Shown piece after piece: positions 1 to 7,940 of a DNA stretch of 64,000 nt. A program made the translations under genes and the position numbers. Source of the stretch: an uncultured Roseovarius sp. (lineage in GTDB: Bacteria; Pseudomonadota; Alphaproteobacteria; Rhodobacterales; Rhodobacteraceae); NCBI GenBank assembly GCA_947497295.1, contig CANMFU010000013.1, forward strand, positions 1-64,000, given 5' to 3'. The notes beneath the pieces were generated by a model, which was given only the letters and a program-made list of their open reading frames with translations, was not told where the DNA came from and ran no database searches. The first letter of the stretch is position 1; every line of letters starts with the position of its first letter.

Positions 1-77
1 AGACTACAAAATCAATCGCGTCGATGAGCTGCTGCCCTGGAAAACCACACCTTAGGGCGATCAGACCGGACGCTTAC
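1..77 (+). mobile_element. IS66-family element, right end (partial)
   Basis: Bases 56-77 read GGCGATCAGACCGGACGCTTAC; the reverse complement begins GTAAGCGTCCGG, the typical start of IS66-family terminal inverted repeats. The repeat directly follows a short reading frame (2-55) that looks like the C-terminus of an IS66 transposase. The element therefore ends at base 77 and its body lies left of the window. IS66 elements usually duplicate 8 bp of target; bases 78-85 (CATAGAAC) would be the right copy. The left copy is not in the window, so the duplication cannot be confirmed here. Confidence 0.7.
2..55 (+). CDS. IS66 family transposase, C-terminal end (partial)
   Basis: The frame enters from the left edge and reads DYKINRVDELLPWKTTP before a TAG stop at 53-55. 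The motif INRVDELLPW is a hallmark of the extreme C-terminus of IS66 transposases (family consensus roughly HPINRIDELLPW). Only 17 residues are visible, so nothing can be said about the DDE catalytic core or whether the copy is intact. The stop lies one base before the terminal inverted repeat, the usual arrangement at this end of the element. Confidence 0.6.
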   Translation, partial: DYKINRVDELLPWKTTP

Positions 78-684
78 CATAGAACGGAAACGCTATCCAC
101 AATACGAGCATTGCGCTGTTCTGGTCGCGGAGGACATCACCAGCCGCTTTCTGAGCGTGGTGTCACTTTTCAATGGGTCTTTGTCTATCATCGCCGTGCA
201 GATGCAAGCGTTTCAAGTTGGGGATCACATCACCCTTGTTTTCACCAAAGTGTTGGATGAAATGCAGCGCGGCTTGGTTGACGAAGATGAAGACGCTATC
301 AGCGCGCCAACAGACCGGGCCTATTGGGAAGAAAAGGCCACAAAGAAGACCATCGCTCTTATGGACCGCATGTTTGAAGTTGTGCGCGAAGGTGATCCGA
401 ACTGCGAACTGAAATACAATAAGTTTTACATAGGCTTGTTGAGGGATGGGCGTGCTAACAACTACGTTGCCTTTCGTCCGAAAAAATCTTTCGTCGTGTT
501 TGAGCCTAAGTTGCCACGCTCAGATGAAGTTGACGCAATGTTGGACACCGCAGGAGTAGAAACGCTGGAGTATAGTACCCGGTGGGCCAACTACCGTATT
601 CGCGTCACTGACAAGGATTTCAAAGAGCATGAAGACCTGTTTCGACACTTGATAAACGAAGCGCGCAATCAGCGTGAGGGCTGA
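78..684 (+). pseudogene. 3' remnant of an uncharacterised gene cut by IS66
   Basis: An open frame runs without a stop from the IS end through 684 and gives a coherent protein: IERKRYPQYEHCAVLVAEDITSR, then a predicted beta/alpha stretch ending in ARNQREG. The similarity-bearing part begins before the first possible start (ATG at 157), directly at the IS boundary, so the 5' part of the gene most likely lies left of the element. The segment resembles the C-terminal half of large bacterial proteins of unknown or nuclease-related function in which LVAEDITSRF and LVFTKVLD recur; that resemblance is from memory and is not a functional assignment. GC content is lower than in the core genes to the right, fitting a transferred island. 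A shortened protein could still start at ATG 157. Confidence 0.55.
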
Positions 685-758
685 GTTGATACAGCAAGCG
701 GATAACGAGATATTGGTCAACAAGCAGGTTGAAGTTGACCGCTTTTCCCGAAAGTTGA

Positions 759-781
759 AGGGGCCACTCGGGACGGCCCCT
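759..781. terminator. Hairpin between convergent genes
   Basis: AGGGGCC (759-765) pairs perfectly with GGCCCCT (775-781) around a 9-base loop. It sits between the convergent ends of the remnant gene (684) and the integrase (795), so it could stop transcription from both sides. No clear T-run follows on the plus strand; the minus strand continues TCAACTTTC, which is only moderately U-rich. Confidence 0.45.
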
Positions 782-794
782 AACTGCGTGTCGA

Positions 795-2398
795 TTAGAT
801 TGCGTCCTCTATTGCAAAGCATTCAATCGCCTCTTTCTTTTGAGCCAGAGTATGCCCACCCTTATTATAGTACTTTTGCGTGACGCCTTGGCGCTCATGC
901 CCCACAATGTCTTGATAAAGCGGTTCTGGCACATCGGCCTTTGCCAGTCGCTCAACCATCGTGTGCCGTAAGCTATGGAAGACCAAGCCTTCCCCTTTCA
1001 TATTCAATCCCGGCAACAACGTGTCGCGGAACCATCGTCCCAGATTTCGACCATACCCGTCTTTTGGGTTGTGGCTAAACGACATGAACAAACGAGGCTT
1101 GCCGGATTGCGATTTCACAAAGTCGAGAAAGCCCAGTTTGATTAGCTCAGAGTGTACGGGCACCTTGCGCCTACTAGCTTCTGCCTTGAGTTTTTTCTTG
1201 TCATCTCCTTCGTCAGAAATGTGGACGAACCAGATGCCATCCTCTTGGCCAATGTCACCGGGTTGAAGCTGTGCAATCTCGTTAAGTCGCGCTCCAGTAA
1301 ATAGGCCCAGCAACGCGCCCCACTTCTGATCTTCTTTCTTGACCAGCCCGGTCGGGTTTTGGGTCAACTCCTTGTAAAGACGTGCTGTCTGCGAGTAGCT
1401 ATATGGCTTTCGGTCCGTCTTTGCACCTTTGGCTTTTTTGATCTTCATGCCGTCAAAGACGTTTTCCGGCGCACGTCCATGACGTTTGGCCCAGTCACCT
1501 AGCCGGTCGAACATCGCCATGTGATTGTTAAAGGTCTCAAGTGAAATCTTCTTTATGTTCGCGACCTGCACTGCCTCCAAGAGCGGCAGACCTTTGGTTT
1601 CCGGCTTGATGTTCCGGTTCACTGGCAGCGCCATAACTACCTTTTTCAAGTCGGCAGCGTCTTCGCATGTTATTTCTGCGAACGCGCGCTGCGGATCAAA
1701 AAACTCCAGCATGACAGCAAGGAATGCTTTTGCCCGATTTTCCATCTGCGTCGTCCAACGTGGACCGTTCTCGGATATGAAATCCTCATATACTTCCCTG
1801 AGGGACGCAGAGGCTCGCTGAGGTCCGACATCGGCATTCCGTTGGATAGACTGGGACGTGTCGAAGGAATAGCCTTCCAGCGCCGCTGCACGGCTCAGAA
1901 GTTCCTTGATTTGGTCCCGGCGGGCTTTGCGCATCTCTTGGCGCAGGGACGGGGCATTTTCGGCCCATTGAGCGTCTGTGAGGCCCGCTGAAGCGCGAAA
2001 GCCGTCCAAGGGTCTGCATCAAGGTAAAGGTCCGACAGGTCGTCAAAGCCGCCGATGGCGTCCTCATGCACGTCCAACTCTTGGCGCAGGGTATCAAGCG
2101 ACCGCTCAGACAGCCCGGTATCGTTCAACCGCTCCATATACCGATCCAGCGAATCCGCGAAGTAGCTCCGCACCATTTCCCGCATTTCGTCTTGCCTGAG
2201 CCGTGCCAATGTCTTGTTATCCCGAACCAATCGCCCGCATGATGCAAGATGACGGGCAAGATCGCCAGCCCGATCTGGGCATTTGGTACGAAGGGATATT
2301 CTGATTGTGCCGCGCTTGTGATCCTCAGCCCGAGGCAAGGGCCAACGGAAGTAATAAACCCCATGCCTTGAAGGCGATAGGTAGGCAGACAAATTCAT
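795..2398 (-). pseudogene. Site-specific tyrosine recombinase (phage-type integrase), frameshifted
   Basis: Two overlapping minus-strand frames together make one full-length integrase. The N-terminal part starts at ATG 2398 (MNLSAYLSPSRHGVYYFRWP), matching the short N-terminal DUF6538-type segment common in alphaproteobacterial integrases. It runs to about 2000. The rest, in another frame, begins near 2009 (DGFRASAGLTDAQWAENAP) and contains the SAM-like core-binding region and the catalytic domain. Visible catalytic elements are the first Arg in TGARLNEIAQL, the HSLRH box, the second His in IVGHE and the Tyr nucleophile in TQKYYNKG. All key residues are present, so a single indel around 1985-2010 is what breaks the gene; a sequencing error or programmed shift cannot be excluded. 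The gene abuts the 3' end of tRNA-Ser, as island integrases do. Confidence 0.85.
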
Positions 2399-2464
2399 GG
2401 GCTTGTGCTCCACTTTGTGTCGCACTTGTCTGCCCAACTTCTAAGTCATTGTTTTAGAAGGTTA

Positions 2465-2554
2465 TGGCGGAGACGAAGGGATTCGAACCCTCGAGACCCT
2501 TCCGGGCCTACTCCCTTAGCAGGGGAGCGCCTTCGACCACTCGGCCACGTCTCC
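2465..2554 (-). tRNA. tRNA-Ser(GCU)
   Basis: The reverse complement begins GGAGACGTGGCCGAGTGG and ends GGGTTCGAATCCC...CGTCTCCGCCA. It folds as a type II tRNA of 90 nt including an encoded CCA (2465-2467), with a long variable arm. The anticodon loop CTGCTAA gives anticodon GCU (plus-strand bases 2518-2520), which reads AGC/AGU serine codons. The 3' end points to the integrase, making this gene the probable attachment site of the leftward island. Confidence 0.97.
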
Positions 2555-3038
2555 ACCGACGCGTATAGCCAAGCAAACATAGGGAATACAAGGCCGAATT
2601 GGGGTTTATTGAAAAAACCTCCCTGCGCCCGAAAACGTGCTCAAATGGCACTGAGAGGCACAGAATGGCACCCAGTTTGGGCAAGATTTGGTCAATTTAC
2701 CCAATAGAAAAGTGCCTTGGCCACGTCGCCAGCTGCGCGTGTGCCCGATGTGGGATCTTCGTCACGAGCGCCAGGGAGCCCTGCGCGGCACTCGATCTCG
2801 TTAGATATTCAGTCGGCTCGTCGCCCATCGAAGATGTATCAAAAATTATTTCCGTGGTGCAACGATCGGTCCGACCTCCCCCAAAGAAGGAGATTTGGAC
2901 CTGACTGCACGAAACAAGCCACAAGCCCGGACCGCCCGAGAGAATGATGAGCTGAATCCGCCCCGCAGGTCCTCGAAGCTGGTCCGTAGAACTGGAGCCG
3001 ATTAGCGAAGGATCGCCGTAGCGCTCGAGGCACATCCG
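2555..3038. other. Intergenic stretch without a supported gene
   Basis: About 480 bases between the tRNA and the next open frame. Short open frames on both strands (for example 2697-3035 minus) have unconvincing composition and no recognisable motif. No convincing promoter, terminator or repeat was seen. It may be decayed DNA on the non-island side of the tRNA. Confidence 0.4.
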
Positions 3039-3698
3039 GTGCCAACACTGACGAACAAGGAAATCGCCCTGCGATGGTCTGTTGGGCCAGTCACCGCCAG
3101 AACGGTCCTTCGCAAATTCGGTTTGGATCTTGCGCGCACGAAAGATTTGGGCTTCCCACTAACCAATTTGCTGCACTGCGAAGGCTTGGACGGTCCGCCC
3201 GCAGCCTGGGCCCTCGGAGCTGATGATAACCGTCTGCTCTTTGAGGCGGACCTGAAGACATTGACTGAGCTTCGCCTGTTCCAACAACCAAGGACGAAAT
3301 TTGCGTTGGGATCAATGATGTACGGGAGAAGTGATGTCCCTAAGCTGCTTCATGTATTTGCGGATGGTACCTCTTCAGGACCGAATTTGCGCGGAGCGCG
3401 GAGCGGTCTTGGCCGCTGGGTTCTCCAGAGCGCGAAACGCTCTGACTCGGCCCGAGATTTCGAAGTTGTTCCGGAAGCTGTCTCGTGGTTTGCGGGGAAT
3501 CCACAGCCGGGCAGCAGATGGTTAGTGAAGCGGACCTTCGCGTGGCCCGGACGCTGCCGTCGACGGGCCAGAGGTTGCAGGGCAGCCTTTAAGGGCGCCG
3601 AGGCGTGCGGATTTGTCGCCCATTTCCAGCGGTTAACGTCACCTCTCGCGAGACAAGCAAGCCAGACGCCCAATTGCGAACCAAACGCTGCGATCTGA
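3039..3698 (+). CDS. Hypothetical protein with helix-turn-helix-like N-terminus, probably decayed
   Basis: The frame encodes 219 residues. The first 100 or so look like genuine protein: LTNKEIALRWSVGPVTARTVL resembles a MerR/excisionase-type helix-turn-helix, followed by a charged helical region (LFEADLKTLTELRLF). After about residue 108 the sequence becomes Arg/Gly/Ser-rich and loses protein character, suggesting a frameshift and readthrough into non-coding sequence. The GTG or ATG starts near 3039 have no strong ribosome-binding site. I do not recognise the family; a DNA-binding role is only an inference from the N-terminus. Confidence 0.4.
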   Translation: MPTLTNKEIALRWSVGPVTARTVLRKFGLDLARTKDLGFPLTNLLHCEGLDGPPAAWALGADDNRLLFEADLKTLTELRLFQQPRTKFALGSMMYGRSDVPKLLHVFADGTSSGPNLRGARSGLGRWVLQSAKRSDSARDFEVVPEAVSWFAGNPQPGSRWLVKRTFAWPGRCRRRARGCRAAFKGAEACGFVAHFQRLTSPLARQASQTPNCEPNAAI

Positions 3699-3999
3699 AC
3701 TATGGCTGATCTTGGTTTCGCTTAAACATATCTGATCTCATTCGTGCCGAAGATCAGAAAATCGATGTACCGGTGCTTAAGTTCGTGCCAAAATTTCAGG
3801 GGCAGCTCGGGCAAAAGAAAAACCGCGCACCATAGATTTCCGCCTCTTTTGCATAACTCTTTTTTGTTGAAGCGCCGAAAACAAGTGCTGATCAGGCCAC
3901 GTGAATTGACCACGTTCAGTCTAGAAAACAACAGCCGCCTGTCAAGCTGGGCAAGTTGAAATGCGGCACCGTTCCCTGGAGTGCTGCTCATGCCCGCAT
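3699..3999. other. Intergenic stretch, nothing recognised
   Basis: About 300 bases left of the transglycosylase gene. A minus-strand open frame (3722-4120) overlaps that gene's end, but it has no start signal and no known motif. No terminator-like hairpin is obvious. Confidence 0.4.
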
Positions 4000-4803
4000 C
4001 TAGCCGTCGATCCGCGCGGCCATGATGGCGATAGCCTTCTGATAAACCCCAGCGGCATTCCATTGTCTGATCACCGCAAAGTTGGTCTGGCCTTCGCCAT
4101 AGCCTGCACCCGGTTGCCAACCTTTTTGACGCAGGAAATTCGCGGTCGAGGCCAGCGCATCCGCCTGATTATAGAAATCAACCCGCCCGTCACCATTTGC
4201 ATCTACGCCATAGCGAAGCGCATTGCCGGGCAGAAATTGAGTATGGCCCAGCTCGCCATGCTTTGCGCCTTTGGTGGCTCCGGTAATGGCGCCCATGTCG
4301 ACCAGTTTCAGCGCCCCAATGGCATGCGGTTTGAAAAAATCCGAACGGCGGCAATCATAGGCAAGGGTCGTGATCGCCGACACCACCGAGCTGTCGCCCA
4401 TGAAGCCGCCGAATCCTGTTTCCATCCCATGAATCGCAATGATGACACCTGCGGGCACGCCATAGCGGGCTTCAAGCGAGGCGTAGAAGCCGACGTCGCG
4501 TGCTTTGCGCTTGCGGCCTTGGGCCACAATCGTGTCCGCGCCGCGGATCTGCATGAACTTTGCCAGCGAATATTTGAACGACTTCTGATTGCGGTCAGCC
4601 GCGATGGTCCCCGAGGCGTACTGCGCTTGGGCAAGCGCGTTCAGCCCGCGCTGGCCGACGCCTGCATTTGCGGCTTCTTGAGCGAAGGCTGCTTTCCATG
4701 CGCCAAAACCAGCAGAGGTGTTGCCGCATGTGGCCGCCACTACAGGAGCAGCAAAACCGGCCACCGCAAAAAACGCTGCGGAAAGAAAAGTGATCGAACG
4801 CAT
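4000..4803 (-). CDS. Lytic murein transglycosylase (MltB/SLT_2 type)
   Basis: This periplasmic enzyme cleaves the MurNAc-GlcNAc bond of peptidoglycan with formation of 1,6-anhydro-MurNAc. The 267-residue protein starts at ATG 4803, preceded by CGGAG, with a Sec signal peptide (MRSITFLSAAFFAVAGF, cleavage after AVA or VAA). No lipobox Cys is seen at the cleavage site. The SLT_2 domain covers most of the rest: HGMETGFGG carries the catalytic Glu, and GHTQFLPGNALRYGVDANGDG is the conserved MltB-type core with its Asp-rich loop. An upstream in-frame extension to 4926 would bury the signal peptide and was not used. The gene is divergent from the YihY gene, with about 200 bp between them. Confidence 0.88.
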   Translation of the reverse strand: MRSITFLSAAFFAVAGFAAPVVAATCGNTSAGFGAWKAAFAQEAANAGVGQRGLNALAQAQYASGTIAADRNQKSFKYSLAKFMQIRGADTIVAQGRKRKARDVGFYASLEARYGVPAGVIIAIHGMETGFGGFMGDSSVVSAITTLAYDCRRSDFFKPHAIGALKLVDMGAITGATKGAKHGELGHTQFLPGNALRYGVDANGDGRVDFYNQADALASTANFLRQKGWQPGAGYGEGQTNFAVIRQWNAAGVYQKAIAIMAARIDG

Positions 4804-5000
4804 GAAATACTCCGCTTTTAAGTCCGCACCCCCTGAGTGAGGCACGCTTCGAGCCATGCTGGCTGTGTTTGCCTCTTCAATCAAGCCTTTTGCCGGGAAA
4901 GCACCATTGCGTTTTATCCCAACCAATTGCGGAACCTATGGGACTGCACGCGGGTTTCCCAGCCGTGCTGTCATACCCTGCGGCAAACAAGGAGTCATTC

Positions 5001-5945
5001 ATGTCCCGAGGCCGCGATGCCGAAAAACCCTCCCATATCCCAGCCAAGGGGTGGAAGGATATAATGTTCAGAGTAAAAGATGAAATGGCTGCAGATCATG
5101 TTGGCCTGATCGCGGCCGGTGTGGCCTTTTACACACTTCTTGCGCTGTTTCCCGCAATTACAGCGATGTTGGCCATCGGCGGCCTGCTGGTCGAGCCGTC
5201 GCAGATCGTCGATCAGTTGCGCAATGTCACGCAGATCATGCCGGAAAATGTCGCAGAAATTATACTGACGCAGGCCCAGGAAGTGGCCGGGTCACAAAAG
5301 GCCGGGCTGGGGCTTGCCGCGGGTCTGGGTATCGTCCTTGCAATCTACTCGTCGTCCAAGGGCGTTGGTAGCCTGATAGAAGGTTTGAATGTCGCCTATG
5401 ACGAGGACGAAACACGCGGCTTGATCCGATTGAAACTGGTTACGCTGGCGCTGACAATAACCCTTATTCTTGGAGTAGTCGGGGCGCTGTTCATGATGAC
5501 GGTTATTCCTTTGGCACTCAGCTTTGTACAGCTTGGCGCCGCGGCCGAGATCATTGTAACTGGGGCCGGCTGGCTGATTATGCTGGCGCTGATCATGCTG
5601 GCACTGGCGGTGATCTATCGCTTTGGGCCGGACCGGGACCGACCAGAATGGCGCTGGGCCTCGCTTGGGTCGGTGATTGCATGCCTGTCTTGGGTTCTGG
5701 CAACCGCCGGCTTTGCCTTTTATGCGTCGAATTTCGGGTCCTACAACGAAAGTTTCGGCTCGCTTGGAGGCGCTATTGTCTTGCTGATGTGGCTGTGGAT
5801 ATCGGCCTATGTGGTCTTGATGGGCGCAGAGTTAAACGCAGAAATCGAAGCGCAGACCCGCTACGATACCACCGTTGGCCCGGATGAGGCCATGGGCACA
5901 CGCGGCGCCGAGAAGGCCGACAATCTGGGCGAGGCGCAATCTTAG
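5001..5945 (+). CDS. YihY/BrkB family inner-membrane protein
   Basis: The 314-residue integral membrane protein belongs to the YihY/UPF0761 family (once called ribonuclease BN, now not regarded as one). ATG 5001 is preceded by AAGGAG (4989-4994). After a soluble N-terminus there are about six hydrophobic segments: VGLIAAGVAFYTLLALFPAI near residue 35, then around 105, 145, 180, 220 and 255. The hallmark FYTLLALFP near the first segment and SFGSLGGAIVLLMWLW near the last are family signatures. The C-terminus is acidic and soluble. Its biochemical role is not established; roles in envelope integrity or transport have been suggested for the family. It converges on bioY, with 9 bp between stops. 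Confidence 0.88.
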   Translation: MSRGRDAEKPSHIPAKGWKDIMFRVKDEMAADHVGLIAAGVAFYTLLALFPAITAMLAIGGLLVEPSQIVDQLRNVTQIMPENVAEIILTQAQEVAGSQKAGLGLAAGLGIVLAIYSSSKGVGSLIEGLNVAYDEDETRGLIRLKLVTLALTITLILGVVGALFMMTVIPLALSFVQLGAAAEIIVTGAGWLIMLALIMLALAVIYRFGPDRDRPEWRWASLGSVIACLSWVLATAGFAFYASNFGSYNESFGSLGGAIVLLMWLWISAYVVLMGAELNAEIEAQTRYDTTVGPDEAMGTRGAEKADNLGEAQS

Positions 5946-5954
5946 CAGCGCCAG

Positions 5955-6497
5955 TTATGCCCGCGACAGCACCGCGCGCGGCCGCGCGCGGTAGAGCGCC
6001 GAGGTAGCAAGCCCGGCGATGACAGCCTTGATCGCATCGCCCGGAATAAACGCGGTGACCAGCAGCGTCGCTTGCGCTACTGTTTTGTCCAGCACCAGTG
6101 CCATCCCGATAATGCCAAAGATATATAGTACGACGCCCCCCGTCGCCGCAGCAACTCCGGCCGACAGGGCCAGCGGCGCGGCGCGCCAGCGTTCGGTGAT
6201 CAGCCCGGCGACAAGCGCGGCGAGCGGGAAGGCGAGGAAAAAGCCGCCGGTGGGCCCGACAATTACGCCCAAGCCCCCCTTGCCACCAGACAAAAGCGGC
6301 AGACCGAGGCAGACCAGAAGCATGAACAGCAACACCGCCAGCGTTCCGCGCCGCGCCCCCAAGACCGTGCCGCACAGCATCACCCCAAGGCTTTGCGCAG
6401 TGATCGGCACGCCGAAGGGCAGCATGACCGCCGGAATGATGCCCAACGCGGCGATCAGCGCGGCAAATAGCGCGATTAGGGCGATGTTGCGTTCCAT
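5955..6497 (-). CDS. bioY: Biotin ECF transporter S component BioY
   Basis: The substrate-binding membrane subunit of the energy-coupling-factor biotin transporter. 180 residues with six predicted membrane helices; the motifs FGVPITAQSLGVML, GLPLLSGGKGGLG and GPTGGFFLAFP are diagnostic of BioY. The start is ATG 6497 with GGAG at 6507-6510; an upstream in-frame Met lacks family sequence. It is the last gene of a bioM-bioN-bioY operon on the minus strand. The gene order matches the well-studied Rhodobacter BioMNY system, where BioY alone can bind biotin and BioMN add ATP-driven high-affinity uptake. Confidence 0.95.
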   Translation of the reverse strand: MERNIALIALFAALIAALGIIPAVMLPFGVPITAQSLGVMLCGTVLGARRGTLAVLLFMLLVCLGLPLLSGGKGGLGVIVGPTGGFFLAFPLAALVAGLITERWRAAPLALSAGVAAATGGVVLYIFGIIGMALVLDKTVAQATLLVTAFIPGDAIKAVIAGLATSALYRARPRAVLSRA

Positions 6498-6582
6498 GGC
6501 GGCAGGCTCCTGTCTGGCATATCGCGGGTAGTTGCGCCGGATTTGCTCCGCAAGGCAACAGGAAATTGCCGCTGGCGGGCGC

Positions 6583-7179
6583 CTAAACCCCACCGCGCGC
6601 TTTCAGCGCCTCGGCCACATGCTCGGCGTCGTCTATCGCGATCAGGGTGAAAGGCAGCACAATCCGCCACCCCGGACGGCGCGGCGACCTTGCCCGCCAT
6701 GCGCGCGATAGCGCCGCGCCCTTGGCGGCCAGCATGGGGGTGAACCGGATGACCAATGCAATCCCCAGCTCCAGCGCACGCGTCTGGATCCCGATGCGGC
6801 GCAACGGCGCGGCCAGCCAGCGCACGACGCCGATCATGTCCGACAGCCGCGTCGTCATCGTGACAAGGTTCGCCAGCCCCACCGCCGTCACCAGACGCAG
6901 CGCGATCACGGCGCCCTGGGCCGGTGTCGCGGTGACCAGATGCCAGAGCAGGATCACCAGCAGAAACGGCCACAGGATGCGCAGCCGCACGATGCCGCTT
7001 CGGAAAAACACCGCTCCGGGCGCGGCATAAAGCGCCAACATAACCGCGAACGCCGCGCCCTGCCCCGCCACGCTGTCCAGCGCAAAGAGGCCCATCGTGG
7101 CGATGCATAGCGCGCCCAGCTTGGCGCCCGCGCGCCAGCCATGCGCCCATGTTTCAACCGGCGAGGTCAGAGATATCAT
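6583..7179 (-). CDS. bioN: Biotin ECF transporter transmembrane (T) component BioN
   Basis: 198-residue EcfT-type membrane protein that couples the BioM ATPase to BioY. The start ATG 7179 lies inside the end of bioM (26-bp overlap), indicating translational coupling. Hydrophobic segments at roughly residues 20-60 and 75-110 are followed by the cytoplasmic coupling region with the two Ala-Arg motifs typical of EcfT (LSRAWRARSPRR near residue 160). A longer frame upstream of 7179 runs antiparallel to the ATPase frame and was rejected. Length is normal for BioN. Confidence 0.92.
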   Translation of the reverse strand: MISLTSPVETWAHGWRAGAKLGALCIATMGLFALDSVAGQGAAFAVMLALYAAPGAVFFRSGIVRLRILWPFLLVILLWHLVTATPAQGAVIALRLVTAVGLANLVTMTTRLSDMIGVVRWLAAPLRRIGIQTRALELGIALVIRFTPMLAAKGAALSRAWRARSPRRPGWRIVLPFTLIAIDDAEHVAEALKARGGV

Positions 7180-7876
7180 CCATCCCTCCCAGCCGCTCCA
7201 TGTCAGCGGCAAACTCTGCCAGCACGTCCCGCGCCGCCCCGTCACCGGCGATGCGCCCCTCGGCAACCCAGATGACACGATCATACCCGGCCAGCGTGGC
7301 CGGATCGTGGCTGATATGCAGCAGATGCGCATTCACCCCGTCCAGATAGCGCATCAGCTGCATCCGGGTGGGAATATCAAGGCCCGCCAGAGGCTCGTCC
7401 AGCACGATCAGGCGCGGGCGCATCGCAAGGATGGCCATCAGGCACAGCAATTGTTTCTGGCCCTGGCTGAGCGGGTGGACGGCGGCGCCCGCCCAATGCG
7501 CCTTGCCGAATTCCTCGAGGATGGCGCGCACGCCTGCTGCCGCCTCGGATTTCGACTGGCCGAGCTGCGTCAGGCCAAAGGCGATTTCCTCGTCCACGGT
7601 GGGGAAAATGATCTGGTGATCGGGGTTCTGAAACAGGATGCCGACCGTGCGGATCGCGGCCTTGCGATCCTTGGCCACGTCCACCCCGAACAGCCGCACC
7701 TCGCCCTCATCGGGCGCCTGCAGCCCCGCGATCACCCGCGCCAGCGTGCTTTTGCCCGATCCATTGCGCCCGACAATGCCGATGCGCCGCTGATCGCCGT
7801 TCAGGGTAATGCCATGCAAAATCGCCCGCCCCTCAAGGGCGAGCGATACGTTGCTCAGTGCCAGTGGCTGCGCCAA
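7154..7876 (-). CDS. bioM: Biotin ECF transporter ATPase BioM
   Basis: 240-residue ABC-type ATPase energising biotin uptake. Walker A GRNGSGKS, Q-loop FQNPDHQI, signature LSQGQKQ, Walker B LIVLDEP and H-loop HISHD are all present. No ATG is available before the conserved sequence because an in-frame TGA lies just upstream; the start is TTG 7876, preceded by AGGCGGA. It is the first gene of bioMNY. The TTG start may limit translation. No biotin-specific regulator or biosynthesis gene is seen nearby. Confidence 0.93.
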   Translation of the reverse strand: MAQPLALSNVSLALEGRAILHGITLNGDQRRIGIVGRNGSGKSTLARVIAGLQAPDEGEVRLFGVDVAKDRKAAIRTVGILFQNPDHQIIFPTVDEEIAFGLTQLGQSKSEAAAGVRAILEEFGKAHWAGAAVHPLSQGQKQLLCLMAILAMRPRLIVLDEPLAGLDIPTRMQLMRYLDGVNAHLLHISHDPATLAGYDRVIWVAEGRIAGDGAARDVLAEFAADMERLGGMDDISDLAG

Positions 7877-7940
7877 TCTACATCCGCCTCATGTTACCGC
7901 CCGCACGGGTTTAGCCGCGCGGGCGGGCAGTTCACAAGGC

